Source: Fibrobacteria bacterium AD312 (GTDB taxonomy: Bacteria; Fibrobacterota; Fibrobacteria; Fibrobacterales; Fibrobacteraceae). From it: DNA of 64,000 bases. Positions 18,042 to 26,984 of this stretch are shown here, piece by piece. The translations under genes and the position numbers were made by a program. The stretch lies in contig LIUM01000050.1 of the NCBI GenBank assembly GCA_001462345.1, forward strand, positions 1-64,000. Reading direction: 5' to 3'. A model generated the notes under the pieces. That model was not told where the DNA came from and did not search any database. It saw only the letters and a program-made list of their open reading frames with translations. Within the stretch, counting starts at the first letter, position 1. Every line of letters begins with the position of its first letter.

Positions 18042-19124
18042 TCATGTTGGCTTGCTGAAATACTTCCGCTGAAAGTAGAACGCCACATTCACAAGTCCTA
18101 TCATCACTGGCACCTCGACTAACGGCCCTATCACCGCTGCAAAAGCAACTCCTGAGTTCAATCCAAACACGCCGATTGCCACGGCAATGGCGAGCTCGAA
18201 GTTGTTGCTCGCTGCCGTAAAGGAAAGTGTGGCGGTTTTGCTGTAGTCTGCGCCCACCTTCTTTCCCATGTAAAACGATACCAAAAACATGATGACAAAA
18301 TAGACCAGCAAAGGAATGGCGATGCGTATAACATCCAGAGGGATTTGTACGATCAGCTCACCCTTCAAGCTGAACATGAGAATAATAGTGAACAGCAAGG
18401 CAATCAAGGTGATAGGCGCAATTTTCGGTACCACTACGGCATGGTAGCGTTCGCGTCCCATGAACTTGACACCGATAAGGCGGGTCAGGGCTCCAGCCAA
18501 AAAGGGGATTCCAAGATAGATGAATACGCTCTTGGCAATTTGCCCCATGGTAATATTCACGGTAGTCGCCTGCAAACCGAACAAGGGGGGGAGTACAGTT
18601 AGGAACACCCATGCATAGGCACTGAAAAAGACCACCTGGAAAATACTGTTGAAGGCGACCAAGCCTGCCGCATATTCTGTATCGCCTTTAGCGAGTTCAT
18701 TCCACACAATCACCATGGCAATGCAACGTGCTAGACCAATGAGAATGAGTCCAGTCATATATTCCGGATATCCCGCGAGGAAGGTAATAGCAATCAGGAA
18801 CATCAAAATAGGCCCCACAATCCAATTCTGGATCAAAGAGAGCCCCAACACCTTCTTATTGCGGAATACATCGCCCATTTCTTCGTAGCGCACCTTGGCA
18901 AAGGGCGGATACATCATCAGAATCAAGCCAATCGCGATGGGAATATTGGTGGTGCCCACGGTAAATTGATCGACAAAATCCTTGGATGATGGAATCGCCC
19001 AACCCAGCAGAATTCCCAGTGCCATGGCTCCAAAAATCCATACTGTTAGGAAACGATCCAGAAAAGAGAGCTTTTTCCCTACTCCAGGAAGAGAATGGGC
19101 GCAGCATTCAGTATAATTGGACAT
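18042..19124 (-). CDS. acr3: Acr3-type arsenite efflux permease
   Basis: A 360-residue membrane protein with ten predicted helices and Acr3 signatures: [32 protein letters not shown] with the functional Cys, and [19 protein letters not shown]. Acr3 exports As(III) (sometimes Sb(III)) using the proton gradient. An N-terminal CCAH motif (residues 7-10) might bind As(III), though this is speculative. No arsR or arsC is in the window, although a candidate operator lies upstream. It shares GC-rich composition with the convergent redox genes. Confidence 0.92.
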   Translation of the reverse strand: MSNYTECCAHSLPGVGKKLSFLDRFLTVWIFGAMALGILLGWAIPSSKDFVDQFTVGTTNIPIAIGLILMMYPPFAKVRYEEMGDVFRNKKVLGLSLIQNWIVGPILMFLIAITFLAGYPEYMTGLILIGLARCIAMVIVWNELAKGDTEYAAGLVAFNSIFQVVFFSAYAWVFLTVLPPLFGLQATTVNITMGQIAKSVFIYLGIPFLAGALTRLIGVKFMGRERYHAVVVPKIAPITLIALLFTIILMFSLKGELIVQIPLDVIRIAIPLLVYFVIMFLVSFYMGKKVGADYSKTATLSFTAASNNFELAIAVAIGVFGLNSGVAFAAVIGPLVEVPVMIGLVNVAFYFQRKYFSKPT

Positions 19125-19357
19125 AGTGAGTTCCTTTTTGTGAGAGGTGACCTGTCACAAAAACGTGGACAGTTTGCAGCCTTTTTAATTTGTTTTAAAG
19201 TGGGATGGACAACAGTATTCGATTCAATCAAATATAGTGAATTTGGTTTTTTCTGTAGTGTTTAAGGACAATTTACCAAGATCAATAGGACACCTCTTTA
19301 AGGTACAAATCTATCTGATGTTGTATCCTTTAATAATATATGTTTAAAAGGTATAAG
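19125..19357. other. intergenic region at the right edge of the GC-rich island
   Basis: 233 bases containing the acr3 promoter region and the switch back to AT-rich sequence. Besides the two dyads noted for acr3 I see no gene, tRNA or flanking repeat matching the left edge of the island. Confidence 0.4.
19222..19242. promoter_or_regulatory. possible ArsR-type operator upstream of acr3
   Basis: An imperfect dyad ATTCA-N11-TGAAT sits about 100 bases upstream of the acr3 start. ArsR/SmtB-family repressors bind A/T-rich imperfect dyads of this general kind. No arsR gene is present in the window, so this is weak. A second dyad GTGACCTGTCAC (near 19146-19157) is closer to the start codon. Confidence 0.25.
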
Positions 19358-20500
19358 TCAAATAGGTAACTGATTTGGCTTTTTCTTTCTACTCTTTTTG
19401 AACTCCATATAAAACGTACTGATCGCATAGATAAAGATTAAAAATAGGATCGTGTTTTTAGGCGTATTAAGATTACATAAGCCCCAAGCGATGCTTATTA
19501 AAGGAAGGTGTATTAAGTAGGGGTAAAACGAGGATCTTCCTATCGCTCGAATCGGTTTGATGCAAAAGAAGTAGGCGAGTAGCCCTTTTCCAGAAGTAAG
19601 CGAAATAATGAGTAGCCCATAAATGAGAATAGGAAGGCTGTGGTGGTTGATATAATTCCAAGCAGAAGAAGAGGTGTTCAAGAAAAATAAGCTCAAGTAG
19701 AGAAGGGCGAGAAGGCTTGCTTGAAATAAACCACTGGCATATTTCTTTTGAAGAAAAGAAAACGCGCCTGTTTGATATAAGCGGAAAAGAAGCATTCCAA
19801 ATAGATACTCAAAGATTCGAACAGGAGCAAACATGTGAAAGAAGCGATATTTGGTTTCAAAATCTGCAAACCATAGATCTCCAGAGAAGCCATATATAAG
19901 ACCCCAAATGATTCCAGGAACAAAAACGACTCCAAATAAAATCCAAAGCTTTTTGGAAGAAAGATTAAAGAGAAATTTTGCTGCAAAAGGGGTGATGGCA
20001 TAGCATAAGAAAAAAGAAGTGAGCGCCCAAGAGGGCTCATTAAGCTTCATTCCTAAATCGGGAACGATAGACCATGTTAAAGAGAGATGTAAAAATAAAC
20101 TCCGAAATGGATGGGTCATATTGGATAGCCCATTGGATATGATTTCTGGGATGGCATTCCAAGCAAAAGAGATGCTACTCATTTTAAAGACTAAAACGCC
20201 AAACATGAGAATAGTCATTAAAAAGTGCAAGCGATATAATTTCGAGATTCGAGAAAAAATAAAAGGAATTAAAGGGATTCGACGATCTGGGTCACTGAAT
20301 TTCGAAGAGAATAAAAAACCAGCTAAAACAAAAAAGATGCCAGCGGCAAAAGCAGGCGCATTAATAATGGGGGAGATCCATTTCCAATTTTTGGTATACT
20401 CTAAAGCACTAGAAGAAGACAAGTGTAAAAGAACAATGTTGATGGATGCGAGTAATCTTAAACCATCAATAGCAGGGAAATAAAAATCATTTTTTTTCAT
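19358..20500 (-). CDS. acyltransferase family 3 membrane protein
   Basis: A 380-residue polytopic protein of the OafA/acyltransferase-3 family, which O-acylates surface polysaccharides or lipids. The N-terminal signature DGLRLLASINIVLLHLSS carries the conserved Arg and His, and FFVLAGFLFSSKF matches the second motif. About ten membrane helices follow and the C-terminus is basic. No SGNH domain is fused. An AlgX/J-like SGNH protein is encoded nearby at 22.1 kb, but the link is only spatial. The start ATG codes MKKNDFYFPAIDGLR, the usual position relative to the motif. Confidence 0.85.
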   Translation of the reverse strand: MKKNDFYFPAIDGLRLLASINIVLLHLSSSSALEYTKNWKWISPIINAPAFAAGIFFVLAGFLFSSKFSDPDRRIPLIPFIFSRISKLYRLHFLMTILMFGVLVFKMSSISFAWNAIPEIISNGLSNMTHPFRSLFLHLSLTWSIVPDLGMKLNEPSWALTSFFLCYAITPFAAKFLFNLSSKKLWILFGVVFVPGIIWGLIYGFSGDLWFADFETKYRFFHMFAPVRIFEYLFGMLLFRLYQTGAFSFLQKKYASGLFQASLLALLYLSLFFLNTSSSAWNYINHHSLPILIYGLLIISLTSGKGLLAYFFCIKPIRAIGRSSFYPYLIHLPLISIAWGLCNLNTPKNTILFLIFIYAISTFYMEFKKSRKKKPNQLPI

Positions 20501-20523
20501 TTATGTTTCTCAAAGCGAGCCCA

Positions 20524-20847
20524 TTAAAGATTTTTTCCGTTTCTCGCAAGAAAAGCAAGGACTAAAAAAGCACCACTGATGATTAAAACTAAGGGGATGT
20601 CTTTTTGTTGAATCAAAAAGATTCTTAGGTATTTGACCGCTTGCGAACTTAAAAAAGCATAGCCAGCACTACACAAAACAATAAAAAGAGCAAAACGAGC
20701 TACAAAAGGGAGGCTTTTAGTGATTTTTCTAAAATACCCATTAATATGAGCTCCGTAAATCGTGAGAACGGTCGCTACTAAACCAACAGAAATAGAGCTT
20801 AAATGAACTCTTAAAAAATCAGCAAAAGAATGAATATAGGATAACAT
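20524..20847 (-). CDS. DUF3392-family integral membrane protein
   Basis: A 107-residue membrane protein with three predicted helices. FADFLRVHLSSISVGLVAT and IYGAHINGYFRK align with the small DUF3392 family (function unknown), whose members are about 105-110 residues. The longer frame to 20901 overlaps prmA and adds 18 non-family residues, so the ATG at 20847, 23 bases past the prmA stop, is preferred. Probably co-transcribed with prmA. Confidence 0.7.
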   Translation of the reverse strand: MLSYIHSFADFLRVHLSSISVGLVATVLTIYGAHINGYFRKITKSLPFVARFALFIVLCSAGYAFLSSQAVKYLRIFLIQQKDIPLVLIISGAFLVLAFLARNGKNL

Positions 20848-20870
20848 GAGAAAAAGACCCTCTTTATGAA

Positions 20871-21719
20871 TTAGGTTTTTTGAGCACGTACGCTCCACCA
20901 CTCGCCACTTATTTTTTCGTTTTTAGTTACAAAACCAGCTTCAGCAAACCAGTTTTCAATGTAATGCTTTTCGTTCAAGAGTTGCCCAGAAATAATAAGA
21001 GCACCTTTTGATGCAAGTCGATCTTCTATGTCGGCACGTAAAGGCCACAATTCACTTCGAATCATATTACAGAGAATAACATCAAATTGAACGGAATCCT
21101 CAAAGGCATCTAAAAAGCCTAAAACGGTATCACTTGTTTTAAATCCGTTCCGTTCAAAGTTTTCAGCGATGCAAGGAATCGCGAGTGGATCTATTTCGGT
21201 ACCCACCGCTAACTTAGCCCCTAAACGCCTAGCAAACATGGCAAGAATTCCTGTTCCTGTGCCAATATCTAAAACTGTTTTTCCATGAAAATCAAGATCT
21301 TCCATTAAACAAGCAGTACTTGCTGTCGTATCGTGTTCACCAGTGCCAAAAGCGGTTTTTGCTTCGAGTTCAAGAACAACGGCATCTGGATTTTCTGCAG
21401 TAAAATCAACCCAAGGAGGGCGAACCCATAACCGCGGACTTACAGAGACTGGTTGGGCTCGGTCTCGCCACCATTGATCCCAATCTCTAGCGGCTTCTTC
21501 AGAAATTTGAAGTTGGTATTGTGGAAATAGAGAGACGATACGGTCACATTCTTCTTTTGAATCAGAGTAAAAGCAAAAGTCTACGATTTTTCCAGGATCA
21601 CTAGATTCGAGTTCTTCTAATGCAGAAATACCTGCTTCAAAAAGTTCGTAACTCAAAAGCTCGTAGTTGTCTACAGTAGTGGATCCCTGTACTTTATACC
21701 AAATTTCATTTTTCTTCAT
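20871..21719 (-). CDS. prmA: ribosomal protein L11 methyltransferase
   Basis: A 282-residue SAM-dependent methyltransferase. PrmA landmarks: AKTAFGTGEHDTTASTACLM before the SAM motif I VLDIGTGTGILAMFARRLGA, and ILCNMIRSEL, equivalent to the family's NIL motif. The N-terminal domain (1-95) is the L11-binding part. It trimethylates L11 in the cytoplasm. It is the first gene of a short minus-strand unit with the DUF3392 gene. Confidence 0.92.
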   Translation of the reverse strand: MKKNEIWYKVQGSTTVDNYELLSYELFEAGISALEELESSDPGKIVDFCFYSDSKEECDRIVSLFPQYQLQISEEAARDWDQWWRDRAQPVSVSPRLWVRPPWVDFTAENPDAVVLELEAKTAFGTGEHDTTASTACLMEDLDFHGKTVLDIGTGTGILAMFARRLGAKLAVGTEIDPLAIPCIAENFERNGFKTSDTVLGFLDAFEDSVQFDVILCNMIRSELWPLRADIEDRLASKGALIISGQLLNEKHYIENWFAEAGFVTKNEKISGEWWSVRAQKT

Positions 21720-21820
21720 GGACTAAATATAAAAATACTTTTTTGGTCTTTTTTTTTAACTGATTTGAATCAGCGAATTATTTCACTTTATGTGATTGAT
21801 TTTGTAGATTCTAAAGATAA

Positions 21821-21998
21821 TATATTGATCCATTACTCTTGACAAAGAATGCAAATTCTAAACTTAATGATCAAGATGAAATGGGGTAAAACGCCTATTT
21901 TTCAGTAAATGAAAATATTTATGGAAGTTGTTTTGCTGTGAATTACAATAAAACAAATGGAGAAAAAAAGCTCTATTTGGATACAAATGAATCATAAT
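21821..21998 (+). pseudogene. possible gene remnant with internal stop
   Basis: One frame reads through codons starting at 21821 with a single internal TAA (21887-21889) to a TAA at 21996-21998. The two halves (TKNANSKLNDQDEMG and YFSVNENIYGSCFAVNYNKT) have a protein-like composition. No start, Shine-Dalgarno or family is recognisable. The rest of the 421-base gap between prmA and the next gene contains nothing else I can name. Confidence 0.25.
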
Positions 21999-22140
21999 GA
22001 ATTTTTATTTGATGATTCTTTAGGTGGTCTTTTCAAATCAATTCACATGCCTTTTGCATTTATGAACGCTGTCATCTAATCTTCACAAGAACCCCCTTTT
22101 ATTCTATCTTTGACTTCGTTAAAACACTCAAAGAATAAAA

Positions 22141-23091
22141 ATGCACATGAAACGGTCAGTTTGTAGTATTGCTATTGCGTCGGTTCTTTCCATTTTGGCT
22201 TTGGCTGAAATCAGTAATCGCTTTTGTGACCAAAAGAACCTCGATGAGCAATTAAAAGAAGATATCCAAAAATGTGGCGGTAAACTGAAAGAAACTCGCT
22301 GCGTCGTGGAAGGTGCTGATGGTTGGCTTTTTTTGCAAGAAAGCCTAATCAACATAGTCGCTGACTGGCACCCCAATACAGAGCAAATTATTGCCTTTAG
22401 TGACTCCTTGGAAGAACGCGGAATAGAGTTAGTTGTTGTTCCTGTTCCAGATAAGTTGCAAGCAGAAGCAGATCATTATATTGATATTCCCGATTACGAA
22501 ATTACTGCTAAAAATTACGATGATTGGATTGAGACCTTACAAAAAAACGATGTTACAGTAATCGACGCTCTCGATAAGTTCCGCGAACTGCGGAATTTCA
22601 CTCCGATGTTTGAACCAAATGAAAGCCATTGCACTGGAGCCGCAAGGCAAATTCTTGCAGAAATGGTTGTAGATTCTATTGAGGGTCTTTTTGAAGATAA
22701 TCCGAAGAAGAAGTACCTGCTTAAGGATACGCTTGTTCCTGGAACGGGAAACTTGTACCACCTGCTTCACAACAAATATTCAAATTACAAGGTCGAAGAA
22801 GCAAAAGTGATAACGCCTGATGGGAAAAAATATCGTGGCTCAAAAAAAGCACCTATTGTAGTCATTGGTGACAGCAACGCGGGTCATGGAAGTAGTATTT
22901 CGTCAAACATTGGAGCCTATATTGCCCAAAATATAGGTGAAGAAACGTATACCATAAGCAAGGTGGGTGGCGGAAATATTGGTCCTACTCTGTTCAAAAA
23001 CCGCGAAGATTTTTTGCATGGGAAAAAGGCTGTGGTCTGGGTATTCGATGGTCGCGAACTCTACGGAAAATTTCAAAAACCAGCTTTTTGA
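22141..23091 (+). CDS. AlgX/AlgJ-like SGNH-hydrolase-fold protein
   Basis: A 316-residue exported protein with an N-terminal hydrophobic signal (about 5-22). Landmarks of the AlgX/AlgJ/DHHW family: EGADGWLFLQESL, VVPVPDKLQAEAD, NESHCTGAARQILAEM (equivalent of the catalytic DxH region, here ESH) and VVIGDSNAGHG (block I Ser). Such proteins O-acetylate exopolysaccharide in the periplasm, usually together with an MBOAT protein, which is absent here. Catalytic competence is uncertain because the usual Asp of DxH is replaced. It is followed by a weak hairpin with a T-run. Confidence 0.7.
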   Translation: MHMKRSVCSIAIASVLSILALAEISNRFCDQKNLDEQLKEDIQKCGGKLKETRCVVEGADGWLFLQESLINIVADWHPNTEQIIAFSDSLEERGIELVVVPVPDKLQAEADHYIDIPDYEITAKNYDDWIETLQKNDVTVIDALDKFRELRNFTPMFEPNESHCTGAARQILAEMVVDSIEGLFEDNPKKKYLLKDTLVPGTGNLYHLLHNKYSNYKVEEAKVITPDGKKYRGSKKAPIVVIGDSNAGHGSSISSNIGAYIAQNIGEETYTISKVGGGNIGPTLFKNREDFLHGKKAVVWVFDGRELYGKFQKPAF

Positions 23092-23109
23092 GACAGTAAT
23101 CAAAAATTC

Positions 23110-23145
23110 GAGCTTTATTTAAAGACAAGCTCATTAGATTTTTTT
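23110..23145 (+). terminator. weak hairpin/T-run after the AlgX-like gene
   Basis: GAGCTT (23110-23115) pairs with AAGCTC (23127-23132), and a T-run follows at 23139. The six-base stem and the gap before the T-run make it a weak intrinsic terminator. Confidence 0.35.
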
Positions 23146-23249
23146 GTTGAGAGGAATTAAAGTAGGAATACACACCTTAAATAGGGGTTAAGACACGCCT
23201 TTTTAAAATTGAAAATGATATATTTAGGGCAATCATAGTGGAGTTTTTT

Positions 23250-24323
23250 ATGGAAATTAAATGGTTAAATCCTGATAGTCCTTTTGATCGACTTATTTTA
23301 GCAGGTGATATTGGTGGTACAAATACCAACTTAGGTCTTGTGGGTTATAAAAAAGGGAAGTTTACTCTTATTTTAGAAACTGTTTTCCCTTCTGCTACAT
23401 TAACCAGTTTAGCAGAACCTTTAGCTGAGACATTAAAAATTGCGAAAGAACATTCTCCTGAATTAAAACCAGAATACTGCTGTATTAGTGCTGCAGGTCC
23501 AGTTTCTAACAATCGTTGTGTGATGACCAACTTATCTTGGGACATCGACGGCAATGCTTTGACAACGATTATAGGCATTCCTGTGATGATCATTAATGAT
23601 TTTGTAGCGATTAGTTATGGAATCCCTACTTTAGATGTGGAAGACCCCACTCAAATTCATAAGCTAGTACATTCAGATGGTAGCTATGCACAGCCACAGC
23701 TTGCAACAAAAGCGGTGATTGGCCCTGGTACAGGCATGGGTGTTTCTTTCTTGGCTTTCGATGGGAAACGTCATATTCCAGCAAGTTCAGAAGGTGGTCA
23801 CATGTCTTTCTCTCCTTTTGATGAAGACTCGCGCTCTTTTTGTGATTACATGACTAAAAAGTTAGGAACGCAGCCAGGAGTAGAAGTTTTTGTCTCTGGG
23901 CTTGGCATATCGAATATGTACGAGTGGTGGAAAGCAACGAAGGGAATTCCTAGTAATCCATTATTTCAAAAAATAGAAGAAACAGAACCAAGTGATAGGC
24001 CCAAGTATATCAGTCGTGCGAGCGATACCGATCCTGTGGCCGCTGAAATGATGCGTTTGTTTGTAAAGATGCTCGGCCGATTTGCAAGTGATGTGTCGGC
24101 ACTTTTGCTCCCATTAGGAGGCCTTTATCTAGCTGGTGGTACAGTGCAAAAAGATATGCGCTGGCTCGAACGAGACCACTTGTTTATGAAGTATTTTGAA
24201 AAAAATTACAATCCAAATATTCGTCCGTTGCTTCAGAAGATGCCTGTATATATCATCAAAGATTATAGCATCAGTCTTTATGGGGCTGCAAACGCAAGTT
24301 TGAATTTACAGCAAACTAAATAA
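23250..24323 (+). CDS. glk: glucokinase
   Basis: A 357-residue ROK-unrelated glucokinase (Glk type) that phosphorylates glucose with ATP. Motifs: LAGDIGGTNTNLGLVG (phosphate loop), GPVSNNRCVMTNLSW, IINDFVAISYG with the catalytic Asp, GPGTGMGVSFLAF and SEGGHMSFSPFD. The reading frame begins at a GTG at 23238, but that GTG is itself part of a Shine-Dalgarno (GTGGAG) spaced 6 bases from the ATG at 23250, which is therefore chosen. A strong terminator follows. Stand-alone glucokinase fits an organism feeding on cellulose-derived glucose without a glucose PTS (inference). Confidence 0.92.
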   Translation: MEIKWLNPDSPFDRLILAGDIGGTNTNLGLVGYKKGKFTLILETVFPSATLTSLAEPLAETLKIAKEHSPELKPEYCCISAAGPVSNNRCVMTNLSWDIDGNALTTIIGIPVMIINDFVAISYGIPTLDVEDPTQIHKLVHSDGSYAQPQLATKAVIGPGTGMGVSFLAFDGKRHIPASSEGGHMSFSPFDEDSRSFCDYMTKKLGTQPGVEVFVSGLGISNMYEWWKATKGIPSNPLFQKIEETEPSDRPKYISRASDTDPVAAEMMRLFVKMLGRFASDVSALLLPLGGLYLAGGTVQKDMRWLERDHLFMKYFEKNYNPNIRPLLQKMPVYIIKDYSISLYGAANASLNLQQTK

Positions 24324-24355
24324 TTTTTTTAAACTTACTTTTTCTCTCATTTTAC

Positions 24356-24393
24356 GGGCTTTTTAGATGATTACGTCTAATAAGCCCTTTTTT
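24356..24393 (+). terminator. intrinsic terminator of glk
   Basis: A 12-base stem, GGGCTTTTTAGA (24356-24367) with TCTAATAAGCCC (24376-24387), has one mismatch, an eight-base loop and a following T-tract. Confidence 0.85.
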
Positions 24394-24583
24394 ATGCCTG
24401 TTTTAGTGGAGCTGGGTTTAAGGCACCCTTTATTATATTTTGCTTAAAACTATTTTTTAGAAAAAATAAGGCAAACTCTAAAATATCGAACTAGCGAGAA
24501 GTATCGCCGCAAAAGTTTTGAAAATCAATTTTTAGAGATTGCTGTATAATTGTTGAGCTATTAAATATTAAAGGAATATAAAT

Positions 24584-26209
24584 ATGCCTTCTTTTGACCC
24601 AAGCGCAAAAAAGATGCTGCTTTCTGGAAACGAAGCCATCTCTCTTTCGATGTTGCATTGTAATGTGCAAATCGCTACGGGGTATCCTGGAACCCCTTCT
24701 TCAGAAATTCTAGAAACGTATTCGGAAATAGGTGGTTATGCTCAATGGGCTCCAAATGAAAAGGTTGCTGCAGAAGTCGCTTTAGGTGCCGCCTTTGGCC
24801 ATGCAAGATCTGTTGTGACCATGAAGCATGTGGGCTTAAATGTCGCAAGTGATGTGCTTTATACAGCCACTTATTCTGGTGTTCAAGGAAGCATGGTATG
24901 GATTGTCGCCGATGATCCTGGTCAAGCAAGTTCTCAAAACGAGCAAGACACTCGTAATCATGCGAAGGCTGCTGTGTGCCCTATGTTTGAACCCTCTAAT
25001 TCTCAAGAAGCCTATGACATGGTGCGTCTAGCTTTCCAAACGAGTGAACGCTTTGGCATCCCTGTGATTCTTAGAATGACAACACGAGTGGATCACTCTA
25101 AATCCATAGTCCAAGTTTCTGATGAAAAGCTAGAAGCATTAAAACCTCATTTTGTTCGTGATATTGCCTCTCGAGTGATGGTGCCTGGTTATTCCAAACC
25201 AGCAGCAAAAAGACTTCGTGCTAAGATGGAAGAAATGGCGGCTTGGAATAGTGCAGAAGGCCCAAATCGAATGGAAATGCGTTCTACCGATTTAGGGATT
25301 ATTACTTCTGGTATTTCTTACCATCATGTTAGAGAAGCGGCTCCAGAAGCGAGTGTTTTGAAAATCGGGATGAGTTACCCTTTACCTGTGAATTTAATTC
25401 GTGAATTTGCCGCCAAAGTGGGTCGTCTTGTTGTGATAGAAGAAAATGACCCTTGGTTATTTGAGGGAATCAGTGCTCTTGGCATTAAAGTAGAAGGCAA
25501 ATACGATCCGATTTATCGTTTCGGAGAATTAGATGTCAATCGTGTAAGACGTATTTTAGCCAAGGATCAATCTCCTGAACCAGTACCTGTAAAAGGTCGG
25601 CCACCTGCGTTATGTCAAGGATGCCCTCATCGTGAATCTTTTGCGGTTTTAAATGAACTCAATTGTATTGTCTCTGGAGATATTGGTTGTTATACATTGG
25701 CCGCCCTACCTCCTCTTTCTGCAATGGATATGATGATTGATATGGGAGCGGCTATTGGCATGGGCCTTGGCTTACGTCATGTTCTTCCGCGTGAAGAAGC
25801 AAAACGTGTCGTTTCTGTGATAGGGGATTCCACCTTTATTCATAGCGGCATTACGGGTCTTGTTGAGATGGGATACAACAGGCCATCTACCGGTCATGTG
25901 GTCATTATTTTAGATAACAGCATTACCGCCATGACAGGGCAACAAGAACATCCTGGGACCGGTCGAAAATTAGACCATTCGCCAGCATACAAAGTCAATT
26001 ATGGTGAAATTGCAAAGGCAGCAGGGATTGAAAATGTATTTGAAGTCAATCCAGTGAAAGAGTATGATAAAATGAAGGCGCTAGTTAAAGAAGCGTTAGA
26101 AAAAGACGAGCTCACTCTCATTATCGCAAAGAGCCCTTGTATCTTAGCATTAAAGAGCATTTTAGCTTGGGATAAAGCAAATCGTGAAAAAGCAGGAGAT
26201 CAAAAATGA
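24584..26209 (+). CDS. iorA: indolepyruvate ferredoxin oxidoreductase, alpha subunit, without ferredoxin domain
   Basis: A 541-residue ThDP enzyme subunit that oxidatively decarboxylates aryl-pyruvates to acyl-CoA with IorB. Seen: the N-terminal pyrimidine domain (LSGNEAISLSML, TGYPGTPSSEILE), CQGCPHRESF, and the ThDP diphosphate-binding region SVIGDSTFIHSGITGLVEMG with NNS-like LDNSITAMTGQQ. Canonical IorA continues with a C-terminal domain carrying two 4Fe-4S clusters. This protein stops soon after AKSPCILALKS, so that domain is missing. The stop overlaps the iorB start (ATGA). Electron acceptor is therefore unclear. Confidence 0.88.
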   Translation: MPSFDPSAKKMLLSGNEAISLSMLHCNVQIATGYPGTPSSEILETYSEIGGYAQWAPNEKVAAEVALGAAFGHARSVVTMKHVGLNVASDVLYTATYSGVQGSMVWIVADDPGQASSQNEQDTRNHAKAAVCPMFEPSNSQEAYDMVRLAFQTSERFGIPVILRMTTRVDHSKSIVQVSDEKLEALKPHFVRDIASRVMVPGYSKPAAKRLRAKMEEMAAWNSAEGPNRMEMRSTDLGIITSGISYHHVREAAPEASVLKIGMSYPLPVNLIREFAAKVGRLVVIEENDPWLFEGISALGIKVEGKYDPIYRFGELDVNRVRRILAKDQSPEPVPVKGRPPALCQGCPHRESFAVLNELNCIVSGDIGCYTLAALPPLSAMDMMIDMGAAIGMGLGLRHVLPREEAKRVVSVIGDSTFIHSGITGLVEMGYNRPSTGHVVIILDNSITAMTGQQEHPGTGRKLDHSPAYKVNYGEIAKAAGIENVFEVNPVKEYDKMKALVKEALEKDELTLIIAKSPCILALKSILAWDKANREKAGDQK

Positions 26210-26673
26210 GTACCATGAATGTAAAGTTTGCTGGTCTTGGTGGAACAGGTGTTGTTAAAGCAAGTGATGTTTTTGCTGAGCTAGTTTTTGAATTAGGGTA
26301 TGATGTAAAAAAAGCAGAAGTACATGGCATGAGCCAACGTGGCGGTTCTGTGGCAAGTGATGTTCGCTATGGAGAAAAAGTTGAAAGCCCAATGATTCCT
26401 GATGGAGAAGCACAATTTCTCGTTGTTTTCGCTGAAGATCAAATTCCAGTGAATGAAGCAGCATTAAAAGTTGGCGGCACTCTTTTATCTCCAAAAGATA
26501 TAGATGTTTCTAAACTACCATCTGAAAAGGCATTGAACGTCGCTATGCTTGGTAAACTGAGTACATTTTTTGATTTTCCTTTAGAAAAATGGGAAAAAAT
26601 TCTTCAAAAACTTTTTGCCCCAAAATTTCATGAAGGCAATTCAATTGCTTTTAAAATAGGACGAGAAGGGTAG
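26206..26673 (+). CDS. iorB: indolepyruvate ferredoxin oxidoreductase, beta subunit
   Basis: A 155-residue protein of the 2-oxoacid oxidoreductase gamma-domain family: FAGLGGTGVVKASDVFAEL and VHGMSQRGGSVASDVRYG are the characteristic motifs. It is shorter than the usual 190-200 residues of IorB, with the C-terminal helical part reduced. The ATGA overlap with iorA implies a coupled 1:1 complex. A strong terminator follows 103 bases downstream. Confidence 0.88.
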   Translation: MSTMNVKFAGLGGTGVVKASDVFAELVFELGYDVKKAEVHGMSQRGGSVASDVRYGEKVESPMIPDGEAQFLVVFAEDQIPVNEAALKVGGTLLSPKDIDVSKLPSEKALNVAMLGKLSTFFDFPLEKWEKILQKLFAPKFHEGNSIAFKIGREG

Positions 26674-26776
26674 AATTTCTTACTTTGGCTGTAAAAAATA
26701 CTACAGCAGTGTGTAAGAAAAATTTGATTTTTAAGCCTTTTCATCGCGAACCTCAAAAACAATTATTTTCAATGAG

Positions 26777-26817
26777 CCTCTAAAACCATTAAAATACAAG
26801 GTTTTTAGAGGTTTTTT
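26777..26817 (+). terminator. intrinsic terminator of iorAB
   Basis: CCTCTAAAACC (26777-26787) pairs with GGTTTTTAGAGG (26800-26811) with one bulged T and is followed by six T. The rest of the 311-base gap (26674-26984) holds a small hairpin (GCTGTA/TACAGC, 26688-26707) and no gene. Confidence 0.85.
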
Positions 26818-26984
26818 ATTTTCTAGAAATAATAGAACGGCTTAAATTCGTGTAAAAATAATTCGTATTTCAATAGTTTCATTTATTTTATATGAGGCAC
26901 ATTTTAAAAATGTCTTTATTTCTAATAATGCTTTTTAGAAGTTGCTATGGGTCAAAAAAAAGGATGTTTTAGATTGGGGTTTAT

